From positions 41,625,501 to 41,689,500 of the forward strand of contig CP136898.1 of the NCBI GenBank assembly GCA_034359265.1: a stretch of 64,000 bases of DNA, given 5' to 3'. How positions within the stretch are numbered: the first letter of the stretch is position 1; every line of letters begins with the position of its first letter. A program made the position numbers and the translations under genes. Below the pieces are notes generated by a model. That model ran no database searches and had not been told where the DNA came from. It saw only the letters and a program-made list of their open reading frames with translations. This document shows, in pieces, positions 10,801 through 21,419 of the stretch. Source of the stretch: Canna indica (lineage: Eukaryota > Streptophyta > Magnoliopsida > Zingiberales > Cannaceae).

Positions 10801-12911
10801 GCGGTTTTCCTCTATATGTCTTGGATTTACGAAGACCTAGCTTCTTAGTCTTCTGATAATATCCTGGTACAGGTATTTTGCTACAAAAGCTTAAGTCCTT
10901 CAGACTCCTCTGTACAGCTGCTCTTTTGCATTGCTCTGCGAGGTATTGGTACGTAAAGTGTATTCTGGGAAAGACTCCCAGTGAATTCCCAGGGTGTTTT
11001 TCTGCATATGCATGCTCAATTTCCTTTCCGATCAGCGGTGGCATCTTTCTGAAGAACTTTTCAGAGAGTTCTGGTGATACATTCTCCCTGACTGTGCCGC
11101 CAGTATTTTATAGTCATTAATATAGTTGAACAGGTCTTTAACATGGTGGCATGACAATCTTTCCAGATCATCGTATGCCCTATTTTGTTCTTCGGTGGAT
11201 CCAGTAGCTGGGTCCTCTAGTAAGAACATCCTCCTGATTTGAGACAGGACATTCTGTGGGTCGTCAGCTATGTTTACCAATTCTTCATATTCGGCGGGAA
11301 AGGCCATCCGCCATTGGATCCAAGTTTTTTTTTCAGTCTCACCTAAGAGATTTTCTATATAGCACATTTTGGCCCGATTATCGGCCCAATTTCTTTCATT
11401 AATTATGTTTAACGTAATTGATTCCCATCTGGCAATTACGTCATTGTATTGGCCAATGTCTTCAGGTAGGACCAATATTGCGCCTTGTCCTAATTGTGCA
11501 GTAGGTAGATTGAACTTCTCATTATGTTGTTTGGCAAATCCTCCCCTTAGGCTATCAACCCTTGCATGGATGGTTGGGACATTTAGTGGGTTACTTGTCC
11601 TTGATCCTGGAGGATACATGGTTGGCCCCATTATGGGCTCAGTTGGTCTGGGCATTAAGGGTGCCCTTGTCAGTGCTGACTCAGCTATAGACAGTGCAGT
11701 TTCTGTCTTTTTGGTAAGACTCCTGAGTATGGGGTACTCAGATTCTGCTGTATACACCATCTCTTCTCCTTCAGAAACATCCCATATAAGGAGTGTGTCT
11801 TCTGTTTCTTCTGTATCAGATACATCCCACTTAGGAAGTGTTTCTTCATCATCAATTTGTAAGCTCATAAGGCTTCTTAATACTTCTATGTCTTCCTCAA
11901 ACTCATCATTATCATCACTTTCTTCGCACATCATCATGGCGAATTCTTCCTAGCTAAATCTTCTTCAGGTATTTCAGTCCTTTGGCTGGTGTATCCTGCG
12001 AATTGTATCGCTAATGAACCATCTGTTCTCATTCTTAAACTGGCTTCTGAGGGGTTTTGTGGGGTGGTAATCGTGGCTGGTCTGATTATCCATCTTCTTC
12101 CCTGCAACTCAGTCGTCGAATGGGCCTGTCCTGCTATTGCCCTTACTCCTCTGCTTGCTAAGTGGTCTGCCACATTTTGCACATTATATCTAAAATTAGT
12201 GTGGCTTGTATTTGTTAGCCTTCCAATCAGGGATCTAGAGAGTAGTAGATTGCTCTCTCCTCCCTGCCAACCTTCATACCCATGGGTTTGTACGACCAGT
12301 TGGATATGATCTCGAAAATCATGAATACTTATTGTTAAGTCAGGGGCAGCGTATGCTAGCTGCGTCCCAGTGGATAGATCAATCTCCATCGAGCTGATCA
12401 CTGATCTGTCATCTGACCATCTTGTATCCCATAAAAGTACAAGGGCGTTCACTCCTGCATTTCTCTGGTGCACGATATGTAGTCTTATCATTACCATTCC
12501 TATATGTAGGTGCTGAAATTCGGCTTGCACCAGTAGGTGGTAACTCTGGTCAGTAATAAAGGGTAGCTCTACCTGAGCTCCTTCTGTTACTAAGATCCTC
12601 TCATCAGAGTAATGTTGGTATACTCTGTTGTTTCTCTCATTCCATCCTGCTTGGTAGAGAGTCTCAGCTGGAACTTGCTGTGCTCTTCGGTATTGAGAGA
12701 CACTTAGTTCAGCATCTGGATTAAGTTGTGATTCCAAACTTCTTCTATACTGTCTGCTATTTCTAGACAATCTTCTCTGATCTTCATGGCGGAGACGGCT
12801 TCCTAGCCTGTACCCGCGTATTTGATCCTCTATTGTTGGTTGTAGGTTTGTCTCCCTTCCTGAAATTGAAGGTCTGGGGGCAACAGTCTCTGTCTGAGTC
12901 CTTGAACTCAT
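7821..12911 (-). pseudogene. Pararetrovirus polyprotein, copy B (full-length but frameshifted)
   Basis: Full extent of the polyprotein, about 5.1 kb, starting at ATG 12911 and ending at the stop 7821-7823. It has all the domains of copy A plus complete RNase H (first Asp in LEIDG, Glu in IDAEIFAG, Asp in LRTDCQA, last Asp in HIDGK). Breaks relative to copy A: a 1-bp loss near 11953 after the movement protein region; a 4-bp loss near 11077 in the capsid region; an 11-bp gain and 11-bp loss near 9830 and 9772 that leave about 25 residues after the protease LDTGATVC out of frame but restore the frame downstream; and a frame change in a C-run near 8380 before RNase H. RT has YIDD. The start overlaps the stop of the preceding ORF as ATGA, as in badnaviruses. 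Confidence 0.92.
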
Positions 12912-13309
12912 TGTGCTTTGCTTTTCTCTCTATCAAAGATTTCCTTTGGATTTTTAAAGACAAAAAGTTTCCCTTTTGGCTTGGAGATCTTTGGTTCACT
13001 CGGGCCTCCTAAATTCAATTTTTGAAGGTCCTTTTGCAGACTATCAATAGCACTTGATAGGTCTTCTGGTTTTGCAAGCTGAGCTGCCTTGTCAGCTTCT
13101 ATTCTTTTGACTGAAACTTTCAGGTCTTCAAGTTCTTCTTTTATTTTTACAGTAAGAAGAATCAGAATATTCAGCTGTTTGAAGAGTGCCTGAGAAGTTT
13201 TCTGTTCTGAAGGCTTCACAAAACCTTCAGCTGGTGAACTTAGAGATTCGGTTGCTTTTATCGCTTCTAAGTAAGTTGAGCTTTTGGCAGTGAGGCGCCA
13301 GTCGCTCAT
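12908..13309 (-). CDS. Badnavirus P2-like small ORF, 133 residues
   Basis: An open ORF just upstream of the copy B polyprotein, overlapping it as ATGA. The start is ATG 13309 (MSDWRL); the open frame continues five codons upstream without an ATG. The N-terminal part (YLEAIKATES, then GFVKPSEQ) resembles the start of badnavirus P2, the virion-associated protein. Residues about 45-95 are Lys/Glu/Leu-rich and likely coiled coil. The C-terminus is basic (KPKGKLFVFKNPKE), fitting nucleic-acid or virion binding. In bacilliform viruses such ORFs are translated from the polycistronic pregenomic RNA by leaky scanning. Copy A has lost this gene. No P1-like ORF is found between the PBS and this ORF. Confidence 0.7.
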   Translation of the reverse strand: MSDWRLTAKSSTYLEAIKATESLSSPAEGFVKPSEQKTSQALFKQLNILILLTVKIKEELEDLKVSVKRIEADKAAQLAKPEDLSSAIDSLQKDLQKLNLGGPSEPKISKPKGKLFVFKNPKEIFDREKSKAQ

Positions 13310-13644
13310 ACTATAGGAGCACACTCATATTAATCCAGGAAATTCTTGTAAAGTTCTTCTATTTGAGCAATTTTATGATCTTATTCTTCGTTATTGATGA
13401 ATAAAAACCCTTTAGCTTAATATACTAAGGTGCCTTCTTAGGATTACGAATGTCTTGGTACTTTTCCTCCTCTGAGTACTTTTTCCCCTCTTTATCCCCT
13501 ATCCTAAGTACACGTCTCCTTAATATGTCTAACTTAAGGATTTAAATTATCAACAAGAAGTAATAATGACCAATTTATACTGCATAATAGAAGTATAACA
13601 ATGAAGGTTTAACAACAATGAAGTACCTTGTCAAAGATTAACTA
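13310..13644 (-). other. Viral leader between PBS and first ORF, copy B
   Basis: About 335 bases of AT-rich non-coding leader on the minus strand. The only short open reading frame I noticed is a five-codon ATG...TAG at 13328-13311, ending just before the P2-like ATG, as upstream ORFs do in pararetroviral leaders. Standard badnaviruses would have P1 in this area; nothing of that size is open here. Confidence 0.6.
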
Positions 13645-13656
13645 GCTCTGATACCA
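13645..13656 (-). promoter_or_regulatory. Primer binding site for initiator tRNA-Met
   Basis: On the minus strand the sequence reads TGGTATCAGAGC, the 12-base complement of the 3' end of plant initiator tRNA-Met used to prime minus-strand DNA synthesis in Caulimoviridae. It lies about 340 bases before the first ORF. This is the only complete viral PBS in the window. Confidence 0.93.
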
Positions 13657-13780
13657 AGTGGGGGCGGAAGCGCGCGTCTCAATTCGGTCACTGGTTACTA
13701 AGAACACGGGAATGAAAAGAGGAAAGCTTGAAAGCTTATAATATCAGAGTGAAAGGTTTACAAAGAAGAGAAAGCAGAAC
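13657..13780 (-). other. 5' leader of copy B up to the integration edge
   Basis: Leader matching 121-211 and 6785-6907 in the opposite orientation. Homology to the viral leader ends near 13780 (GTTCTGCTTTCTC on the minus strand), marking the right edge of copy B. The promoter is missing on this side, so this copy starts inside its transcribed leader. Positions 13781-13950 match nothing else I recognise. Confidence 0.75.
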
Positions 13781-13949
13781 AATTAGAACTGCTGATCTAG
13801 AATAACTTGATTTGGCAGAGAATTCTAATACCCATAATTTCCTAAAAGTTATAAGAAAATTTAGAAAATTTTGGAAGATTTTGAAGATTGCAGCAGCAAG
13901 CACTAGCAATCGGAAGAAATAGCAACTTCAATCAAGAGCTAAGCCGAAA

Positions 13950-14551
13950 AGGAATTTATCAAAAGAGAAATCACATCAATGATGACATGCGATTGGGATG
14001 ATTCCGATCCAGACGAGGACATGGCAGTTCTTCAGCACCTCATGAATCTCCAACCAGAACCAGAGGATTCACTTCCTCTGTGGGATATTTCTGACGATGA
14101 AGAGATTGAGTTCATCAATCCTTTTTCGGAGGGTGGTGGGATTAAGGAAATTCCAAATTCCATCCCCGAAATTGGATATTTCGAGGAGAAATTAGAAGAA
14201 ATGGCCCGAAGAAAAGCCATAATAGCTAAAGATGATAAAGAAGTGACACCCCAAGAAGCGCTGGAACCCAATGCTTACCCAATCAAAATTAACGGGGTAA
14301 ATTCTGTTGAGACCGCAAATCTCAAATTAAAGGGCGGTCAAATATCCTTTTCGGAAAACGAAGAGGAGCATGCAGGAAATCTCAAAAATTTGCTAGAGAC
14401 CTGCGAGAAATGGGGATTAATAATTTCCCCTTCTAAGACAAAAATAGCTGTGAAGGAAATTGAGTTCTTCGGGGCCATTATCAGAAAAAGAAGAATTATA
14501 CTACAGTCACATGTGAAAAAGAAAAATCGCCTCGAGATGACTCAACCCTGA
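13950..14551 (+). pseudogene. Diverged pararetrovirus relic: polyprotein fragments fused in one frame
   Basis: A 190-codon frame (ATG 13979) made of pieces of a polyprotein related to, but clearly different from, copies A and B. Residues 1-45 match the acidic linker (DMAVLQHLMNLQ and LPLWDISDDEE against IEVLRSLMSLQ and LPKWDVSDTEE). Residues about 95-120 match the segment after the protease (PYPIKINGVNS-like). Residues about 121-180 match the RT part after YIDD (SFSENEEEHAGNL, CEKWGLIISPSKTKIA, EFFGAII). Capsid, zinc knuckle, protease active site and the RT catalytic motif are gone. The deletions happen to keep one reading frame; this is best read as debris. Confidence 0.85.
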
Positions 14552-14870
14552 GAAACCAAAGTGCGGAAGTGGTAAACCGCCGAAACAAATGACCACATTT
14601 ATCCTTTAATTCAGTTTGTTCTTTTCAAATTTCAGCAGACATAGTGCAAAATACTCAACAAGGAATGAGAGACATTAACGGGCTCTGGAGGAACTAGAGA
14701 CCCTCCTCATGCAGAAGGCAAGGCCGGAACAATGGGCCAGCAGGGATAATTGGGCCGATAAACCATCACATTCAGGACCTGATCAAATTATCAAGATGCA
14801 TGCATGCAAAGTCTCCATTATTAGAGGGTACCCACCATCACATGGGCACCTTTAGCTTTGCACTATTAGT
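14552..14870 (+). pseudogene. Diverged pararetrovirus relic: 3' region with remnant of the downstream ORF
   Basis: Continues the relic. It has the spacer with NGCGGAAGTGGTAAACCGC resembling the spacer at 5053-5075, a strong pyrimidine tract ending in CAG near 14633, then degenerate pieces of the 139-residue ORF (coding for LMQKAR, EQWASRDNWAD in broken frames, compare LQKARLEQCATKDNWAM). No open frame of useful length remains. It shows that the downstream ORF existed in a second, diverged virus. Confidence 0.65.
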
Positions 14871-14970
14871 TATTCTATGTGTTGGGTAATGACCCCTCTA
14901 CTTGCCAGGTGGTCAGCAACGTGTTGCACGTTGTAACGGAAGTTTGTATGACTAGAATTGGACAACCTTC
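14871..14970 (-). pseudogene. Movement-protein fragment of the diverged relic, inverted
   Basis: About 95 bases resemble the movement-protein region of copy B at 12133-12230 read on the same strand there, so this piece is inverted relative to the relic just to its left. Recognisable units include GTGGTCAGCAACGTGTTGCA and the following AGTTTGTATGACTAG. The piece is short and degenerate. Confidence 0.6.
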
Positions 14971-17900
14971 GGATTGAGTAGTTCTTTTAACGTTGAGGCA
15001 TAAGTCCATTTGATTTGTTAATTCTGAGTAGTTGTCTCTCGGAGTTGAGGTTGTAATCTTAGCATGTAAATCATTTTAGAAGAAATTATTCTATTTAGTA
15101 AACATGATTAAAAAAATATAATCTTTAGCATTAGCATTTTTGCTAGCAGATGTAGGGTGGGTTAGAAGAAGCTACTGGAAATATTAGCATTATCTTTAGC
15201 ATTTTTGCTTATTGATTTACATTACTAGCTTTGGCTTTCAACTTCAGCGTGTCAAAATTTAGCTTTAGGAATTAGTTTTTGTTGTAATAAGCTTCATTGG
15301 CCTTAAATCATTGTTTCTAACGTATCCAAAAGCATTTGAAGCCAAACTAAAACTCAAAACCCAAGCCTTGAATCAAAAATCAATTTTTGGGTTCAAGAAT
15401 CAATTTCAATCAAGTCTGGTCAACGTTTAATCAAACTTCGATCGACCGAACTACAACCAAACCAAGTCTGAAACTTCTAGTAGCTTTCAGTCGATGAACT
15501 TCAACTAACAATCAACCAACAAACCCAATGAATTTACTTCTAACTGTGGGTTGCCTTCTACCTCATACAATTGTTCCCCAAACGCCCTAAATTTTCATTT
15601 CATCTCAAGCCTTTTTTTTCTCTCTCATAACCTTGGAATCTTTCAAAAAAACAATCATTTGAGACCTTGTGGTGTTAGGAGAGGGTATAGTGGAGTTCTA
15701 CAACAATTTGATTAATTTTTGAACTCATTATTTTTCATTTATTTACTTTCATACTTAAGTAGGTGAATTATAAGACGTAGGTGATACACTTTTGATTGTA
15801 ATTTAATTATCTTGTTTAAAGGCATCCTTAATGTTGAGAAATATATTTTTAGCGTATCCTCTTAAGAGGAAGATAATTAATCTTAATGAAATTGGTGTGA
15901 AATTCTTGTTAGTGAACCAAAATAATTGATGTAGATAAGATTGTCAAACTGCTCTAAATCTTATATTTTTGTATTAGTTTATCTTTGCTTATTGCATAAA
16001 CTTACTTTAAATTTGTACTTGTTTCATTTTACTAAGTAATTAAGCAATCTAATTTGCTTTAGATATTAAGTTCACCTAGAATACATTTGAAAATTTGAGC
16101 TTAGACTTTCTATATACACTATTATTCCTCCAATGTAAGCATTCACATTTAAGCAATTGTCACATAAAATTGTCAATTATTTTACTTTACCTGAAACACA
16201 TTATTCATTCCTCTGAACTATAAAGCCTAAAACAAATTCATTTCCCTTCTCTACTATGCCTCAAACCACTAACATTATTAAATAATTTTTTTAGAATAAA
16301 AAATCCATTGAAGTTGCTTAATATTGTTGAAGTAGGAAAAAACTTGAGGTCCTTAAAAGGAGATGCACGAGAAAAAGGAGGATGAGAAGAAGAAAGAAGG
16401 TGATTGATGGAAGAGAAAGGATAAGATAAGGAAAATATCACTAAATAATCATCGAAAAGAAGAGAATGAGTAAAAGAAATATGACATATTTAAGAAAAAA
16501 ATAACTGGGGGCACATTTTGCTTTATATAATAAGAGAGGATATAATAAAAGAATTAATATCCATTATTTGTTTGATACATGAATAAAAAAATATACAATT
16601 AATATTATATCTAATATATATCAAATTTAAAAATTCATATTCAATCTTTCATTTATTATCCAATACAATCTTATTGTATTCAATAAAGCATATATACCAT
16701 CAAAGAGTAAAAGAGGTGGGGTTGAAGAAATATTATTTTTCATTAGGCCAACTTAATAAAATTTAGGAGGCCTAAATATATTACAAAGCAAGTAATTAGA
16801 CCTTGTGATGCAATTATTAAAACATTAAACCTCAACTCAAAATTTGACTATAGAATGGAAGTTGTGTAATTAATCTATATTTAAATTTTAAGCTAAAATA
16901 AAATTATTTAAAAAATAAAGCAAGATTTTTAAACGTTAAGGGTGTAAAAAACAAGACTAGAAAAACAAGATAACCTTCATAGCAATAACATTAATCGAAA
17001 AATAAAAACTAGCATTCAGGGGGAAACACCATAGCATACAAAAGCAAGATCCCACCGGCCCCGGATTTCCTTGATGTCGTTATGCAAAAAAGGCCACCTT
17101 GCAAAGGACGACACTGTCACTTTACAGTCCATTTATGCTCAAAAGCAAGAATTCTGAAACGGAATGACAATGCTCTAAAATAAGCCATAGAAAGGGCAAA
17201 TGCCTTCAGCTAAGGTTTGGACAACTCTCTCTTTCGGTCATGCCATCAGGCATCAGCGAACATTTAATATGAATCACTCGCCTACATAGCTTATATTAAA
17301 TTAGATTTTAACTTATATTTCCACCAAATAAAACACATGCATTATAGTTGTTAAAATACTTCCGACTTATTAAAAACTTGGCAAGAATCGATGCATATAT
17401 AAAATCCAAATTAGCCAGTTTTATATTTTTACCAAACTTGCTTCATGTCACCAGATTTGCCTAATTCCAGATCAATTTGACTAAGCTTGGCTAAGTTTTG
17501 ACAAGTTTATAATAGACTTGTCAGCTTGCTTTCGAATAGTTATGGTAACAAAATTGATTATATGACTAATTTAGGTTGAAAAGAAAAAAAAAACAATGAC
17601 AAATCTGTATTAATTTTTATCAATCAGAACAGCGCAAAATATACTCATCTTCCATAAAAAGGTCTATACTTAATGATCATTATACTCCATCTCTTCCATA
17701 CACAGGTCTATATGTAATGATAAATAAGCCACTTGCAATGATCAGCAAGATATTTGAAGATGCTGTCTTTCCATAACCTATATATGCATCTACAACTTTT
17801 ACAAAATGGTAAGTCTTAACCACAAGGCGAGAATGATTCACAATCTTTTATATGGGCCTAAATCACAAGCATATATACCATAAACACAACATAGTCTATC

Positions 17901-18646
17901 TACCATGTTATGTCAACATGAATTGTGATTTAGTAGTGTTTATGAATGAGATTTGTTTATGAATTGTTACTTAGTGGTTTTATTTAGGAATGAGTTGTGA
18001 TGAGGATTGGGGTTATTAGATGGTTTCGGTTGCCTATAGGATTGTTAGTTGAATATCATGGGTAGTTTATCTTCTAAGGTACTTTGCAGGATTTAGAAAC
18101 TACATTTAAGAGAGAGGTATGTGACGGAACCATGTGAAGAAATGAATGCTATTATCTTCCCTCTATTCTCTCAACAAGGTGTTCGGTTCTCTTGTCCTAA
18201 TGAGTTAAAGGATACTAGGTGCTCTCTCCAAAATTGAGCCCCAAGTAATTCTTCCTATACTCATTCCCTCCGTTCTCTCTATTCTTCACCTGTGCTCGAT
18301 CCTAGGTTATCAGTTTACCAAACAGAAGAATCAAAATTTAAAACCACAAGATTTATAGCTCAAACCCATCAAACCTAACATGCATCATATACATTGCTTC
18401 AAAGCATCGAAATAATTGAATCAAATCATTTAAAGTACAATAATCAAAACATTACTCTGATTCACATTATAAAACTCTGAATCATTCATATCATCACATA
18501 CTAGTTTTGTCCATTGCCATCTACTTAGAAACTCAAGGAAGAATTTTAAACGAAAATGGATAAACAGCCATTAAAATTGAAAAGAAAACATAACTAACTG
18601 ATAAACTTCCAGGATCAATTGCAACCACAGCACAGTACCTTTCCTC
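14971..18646. other. AT-rich non-coding host sequence
   Basis: No gene is supported here on either strand; open frames are short and have no recognisable domain. About 16530-16690 is an AT-rich dispersed repeat that recurs at about 59350-59545. The rest holds poly-A/T runs and nothing else I recognise. The part right before 18647 should contain the 3' UTR of the reticulon gene. Confidence 0.6.
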
Positions 18647-20131
18647 CTATTGGATCTTCTTGTCCTTGAAAGGACCTTTTGGAATCTTGCTCAAGTACTT
18701 AGCATGAACCACGGCATAATGCTTCCTGAACTCTGCTTCAGCTTTCTCAGCAAATGCATCGACCTTGTCCTCGTACTTCTCATACAGAACAGGCACTGTG
18801 TGCAGAATTACGAAGACTGTTCCCAGAACCCAAAGTTAGAAAGAATCTATATGTGCAGCGATAGATATAGCAAAGAATTGAGCATTACTACAAGTTTAGA
18901 ATACCTATATAGAATAAAGTTAAGAAATTGCAGGAGTTGGCAATGCTTGACACATTCCACAAGCCAGCAATAACCTATAAATCAAAGCACAAACAATTAT
19001 AAACCCACCACATTATTTTTCAAACCCGTTAATAGAAAAATATACTAGGAAACATACAGGAAGGAACTTCTTCAGATCACGCCCCAATGCGATTTCTCTC
19101 AAAGAAGCCAAGGCCCAGTTGATCTCATATCTAAGTGAAAGTGCAATGTTCACAGCTAGGTCTTCCGGGATGCTTACCTCCGGAATGTGCGGTCGGGACC
19201 TACCAAAACAAGCACAAACATTGAGGCCATTGGAGAGAGTTGTAACGTGAGCATGACGCAACATGAAACAAAGAGATCTAAGCTTACTTGTTGATGAAAT
19301 TGCTTGCATTGGACCATAGGAAAATAACAGCCAGGGATAGGATGAGGAAATGACACAACAGGGTGAGAAGGTGATACTCCATCAACTCAAACAAAACCCA
19401 GATGGCCGTTGCCCCACCAAGCGTCGCAGCCGATACCGTCTTGTTCCTCCATAGGAAAACGTCAGCGGCTGCCCAAGGAAAGTTTATATTAAATCATCAG
19501 AAATATACCAAATCTCACCTTCAAAAGATTACATTTGAGATGCAGAAGCACAAATCTAATTTGACCCGTAAGGATACTATCACGAACTAATACAGTAAAA
19601 CGTGATAAAAGTTGCAATGATCCAAAAGCAGAGAAAAGTTAATTAACTAAGCTAGAACAAATCGAGGTTAATGCGCTTTCTTAGGCCGAATTAGGGTTTT
19701 GCAACGCATAAGCATAAAAGTGTACAAGACAAAAATCTAAAAGATACAACCGACCTACTAAATCTCCGTTGTATATTTTTAAAAAAAAAACTTGCAGATC
19801 TGATATTAACTCATAAACAAAGTAAAAAATATCGAGATCGAACAGAAGAGGAAAGGCATATTTTATATGAATCGAAGAAAAAAAAAGCCTTCAAACGAGA
19901 AGAAAAGAGGAGATCTGTACGCTTTCCACCACCCAAGACCTTGTGGACAGGCTTCTCACGCCCGAAGAGGCGATAGATCTTTGCTTTGACGGCCTCGGCA
20001 GCAGCCGAAGGCCCCGATGACGGCGATGATTTCTTATCGTCGTCCGAATCTGAGGACGAGTCCCCATGGAACTTCTCCGTGATCTTGTCTATCAGCGACT
20101 CCGCCGCGGATTCTTCCTTGTGCTCCGCCAT
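18647..20131 (-). CDS. RTNLB: Reticulon-like protein B (plant RTNLB), five exons
   Basis: Exons on the minus strand: 20131-19921, 19468-19288, 19199-19058, 18974-18905 and 18816-18647. All four introns have GT...AG ends and the phases join to 257 codons plus stop, the usual RTNLB size. The N-terminus is acidic and Ser-rich ([10 protein letters not shown]), followed by the plant signature [19 protein letters not shown]. The reticulon domain follows: a first long hydrophobic hairpin (about residues 84-128), a 45-residue loop with SRPHIPEV and [10 protein letters not shown], and a second hydrophobic hairpin (about 176-212). The C-terminus ends KKIQ, a KKXX dilysine ER-retrieval signal. Plant reticulons shape tubular ER by wedging these hairpins into the membrane. 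No disabling change is seen, so the gene looks functional. Neighbours are viral and transposon sequence, so no functional clustering is implied. Confidence 0.95.
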
Positions 20132-21419
20132 CGTTATCGCGCTACAGAAATACCGCAGCCGTGTGTTCTACCCGCAAGAAGAAGAAAACATTGACTCTGA
20201 AGCAGCATTTATAGAGCAGTGCCTCGAAGCAGCGATCGTGATCGTTGGATGTTCCCGGCGTGATTTAAGGGGCGAGATGGATAAAGGTACCCGACGGACG
20301 CTTAAAATAGTCCGAACGGGGGAAACGGGAGATTCAAATCAAGAGTTTGACGGGGGTTAGAATGACGGCCGCTTCTTCTGGTTTCAATGTTTCGTGAACA
20401 AAACGATGACGACGTTAGTTTGTTCGTAATTCGCCGTTACTTTTTGGACGACGTGGCCAGCACGACCGACCTTGGAAGTAGTGTCTCTGATGCAATGCTG
20501 TCCCCTGTCACGTGACACGCGGAAGAAGAGCGCTGATCGAGGTAGGACAGCAGACACAGAATAAAGCAATTAAATTTTGATGGGTTCACCAGTTCAAGCG
20601 TCAAATGAACGACTCGTGGCGGAAAAGGCTGATAGCGCGAGTAGGAAGGTGAACAGCGATGGGTCGCGGCCCTCAACGGTGTATGTCATGAGTGGGACCC
20701 GACGGAAAAGTGGGATTTTACGGACAACTTTTGTGCTATTTGAAATTGAAGATATTTTTCTATAAAACTTAGTGGAGAAGAAAAAGAGCAGCTTTTTATT
20801 TAGTCCACACTTTGAACATGAAAGTCTTTTTGCTTCTGGCTGAAGCACGTTGGATTTCAAAGACCGAAATGCCATTTTTTTATTTTAAAAAAAAGTTGTT
20901 GTCCAAATATAATCTAATTTTTATGTTTTCTGATTCTGATACAGATATTTTTAATTTTATCAATTGAAGTATCGACATCTTCTATCTTTGTAACCCATTT
21001 TTAATTTGTCATCCAATGAACTATTAACAGATGATGTGGCAGATTCAAGTGAATAAATCATCCACGTTAAACACCACAGACGTGGTATACATTGAGAACT
21101 CGTTGGATGAATTAAAGAGATAGATTAAATATTAAAATTCAGTCCATTATTTATTGCAATAATAGATAAAAATCGGATCAGATATTGGATGAATTTATTT
21201 TAGTTTAAATTCATCGCTGGCTCAATTTAAAAATCCTAAAGAGGGGATGAGTTTACAATCCAAATTCACGAGATATAAATTTTCATATTATATCCATGCT
21301 TCTTATCCTATGCCAAAATAAATATAGGATATGATTTCAAAAAAATTTCTTAAATTTCTATCACATTTTTATTCATCTTAAATCATATCACATTCAAATC
21401 ATATTCTGCAAAACAAACA
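20132..21419. other. Reticulon 5' flank and host spacer
   Basis: Contains the 5' UTR and presumably the promoter of the reticulon (minus strand, from 20132 upward). The first 600 bases are GC-richer than the rest. No convincing TATA box could be chosen. Short open frames here lack recognisable domains. About 21000-21419 is AT-rich and leads into the copia LTR. Confidence 0.5.

Larger units (their letters stand above)
1..13780. other. Endogenous badnavirus-like pararetrovirus locus, two copies in inverted orientation
   Basis: Two copies of the same plant pararetrovirus make up this block. Copy A runs on the plus strand (1 to about 6915) and copy B on the minus strand (about 6915 to 13780). 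Both carry the promoter and leader, a polyprotein with movement protein, capsid, protease and reverse transcriptase domains, and a 139-residue downstream ORF. The right edge of copy B is where leader homology stops, near 13780; copy A probably extends left of the window because position 1 already lies in the promoter. No integrase domain is seen, as expected for Caulimoviridae, which enter plant genomes by illegitimate recombination. Frameshifts, deletions and a micro-inversion show that these are integrated fossils and not a replicating genome. Confidence 0.93.

Noticed and set aside
10365..10856. Plus-strand frames opposite the copy B polyprotein
   Set aside because: Antisense shadows of the capsid and Cys-motif region.
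1..13780. A complete infectious viral genome
   Set aside because: Copy A lacks PBS, P2-like ORF and half of RNase H; copy B has several frameshifts and a stop in the downstream ORF.
20594..20875. Small gene upstream of the reticulon
   Set aside because: Several overlapping short frames on both strands, no domain, no supporting splice or start context.
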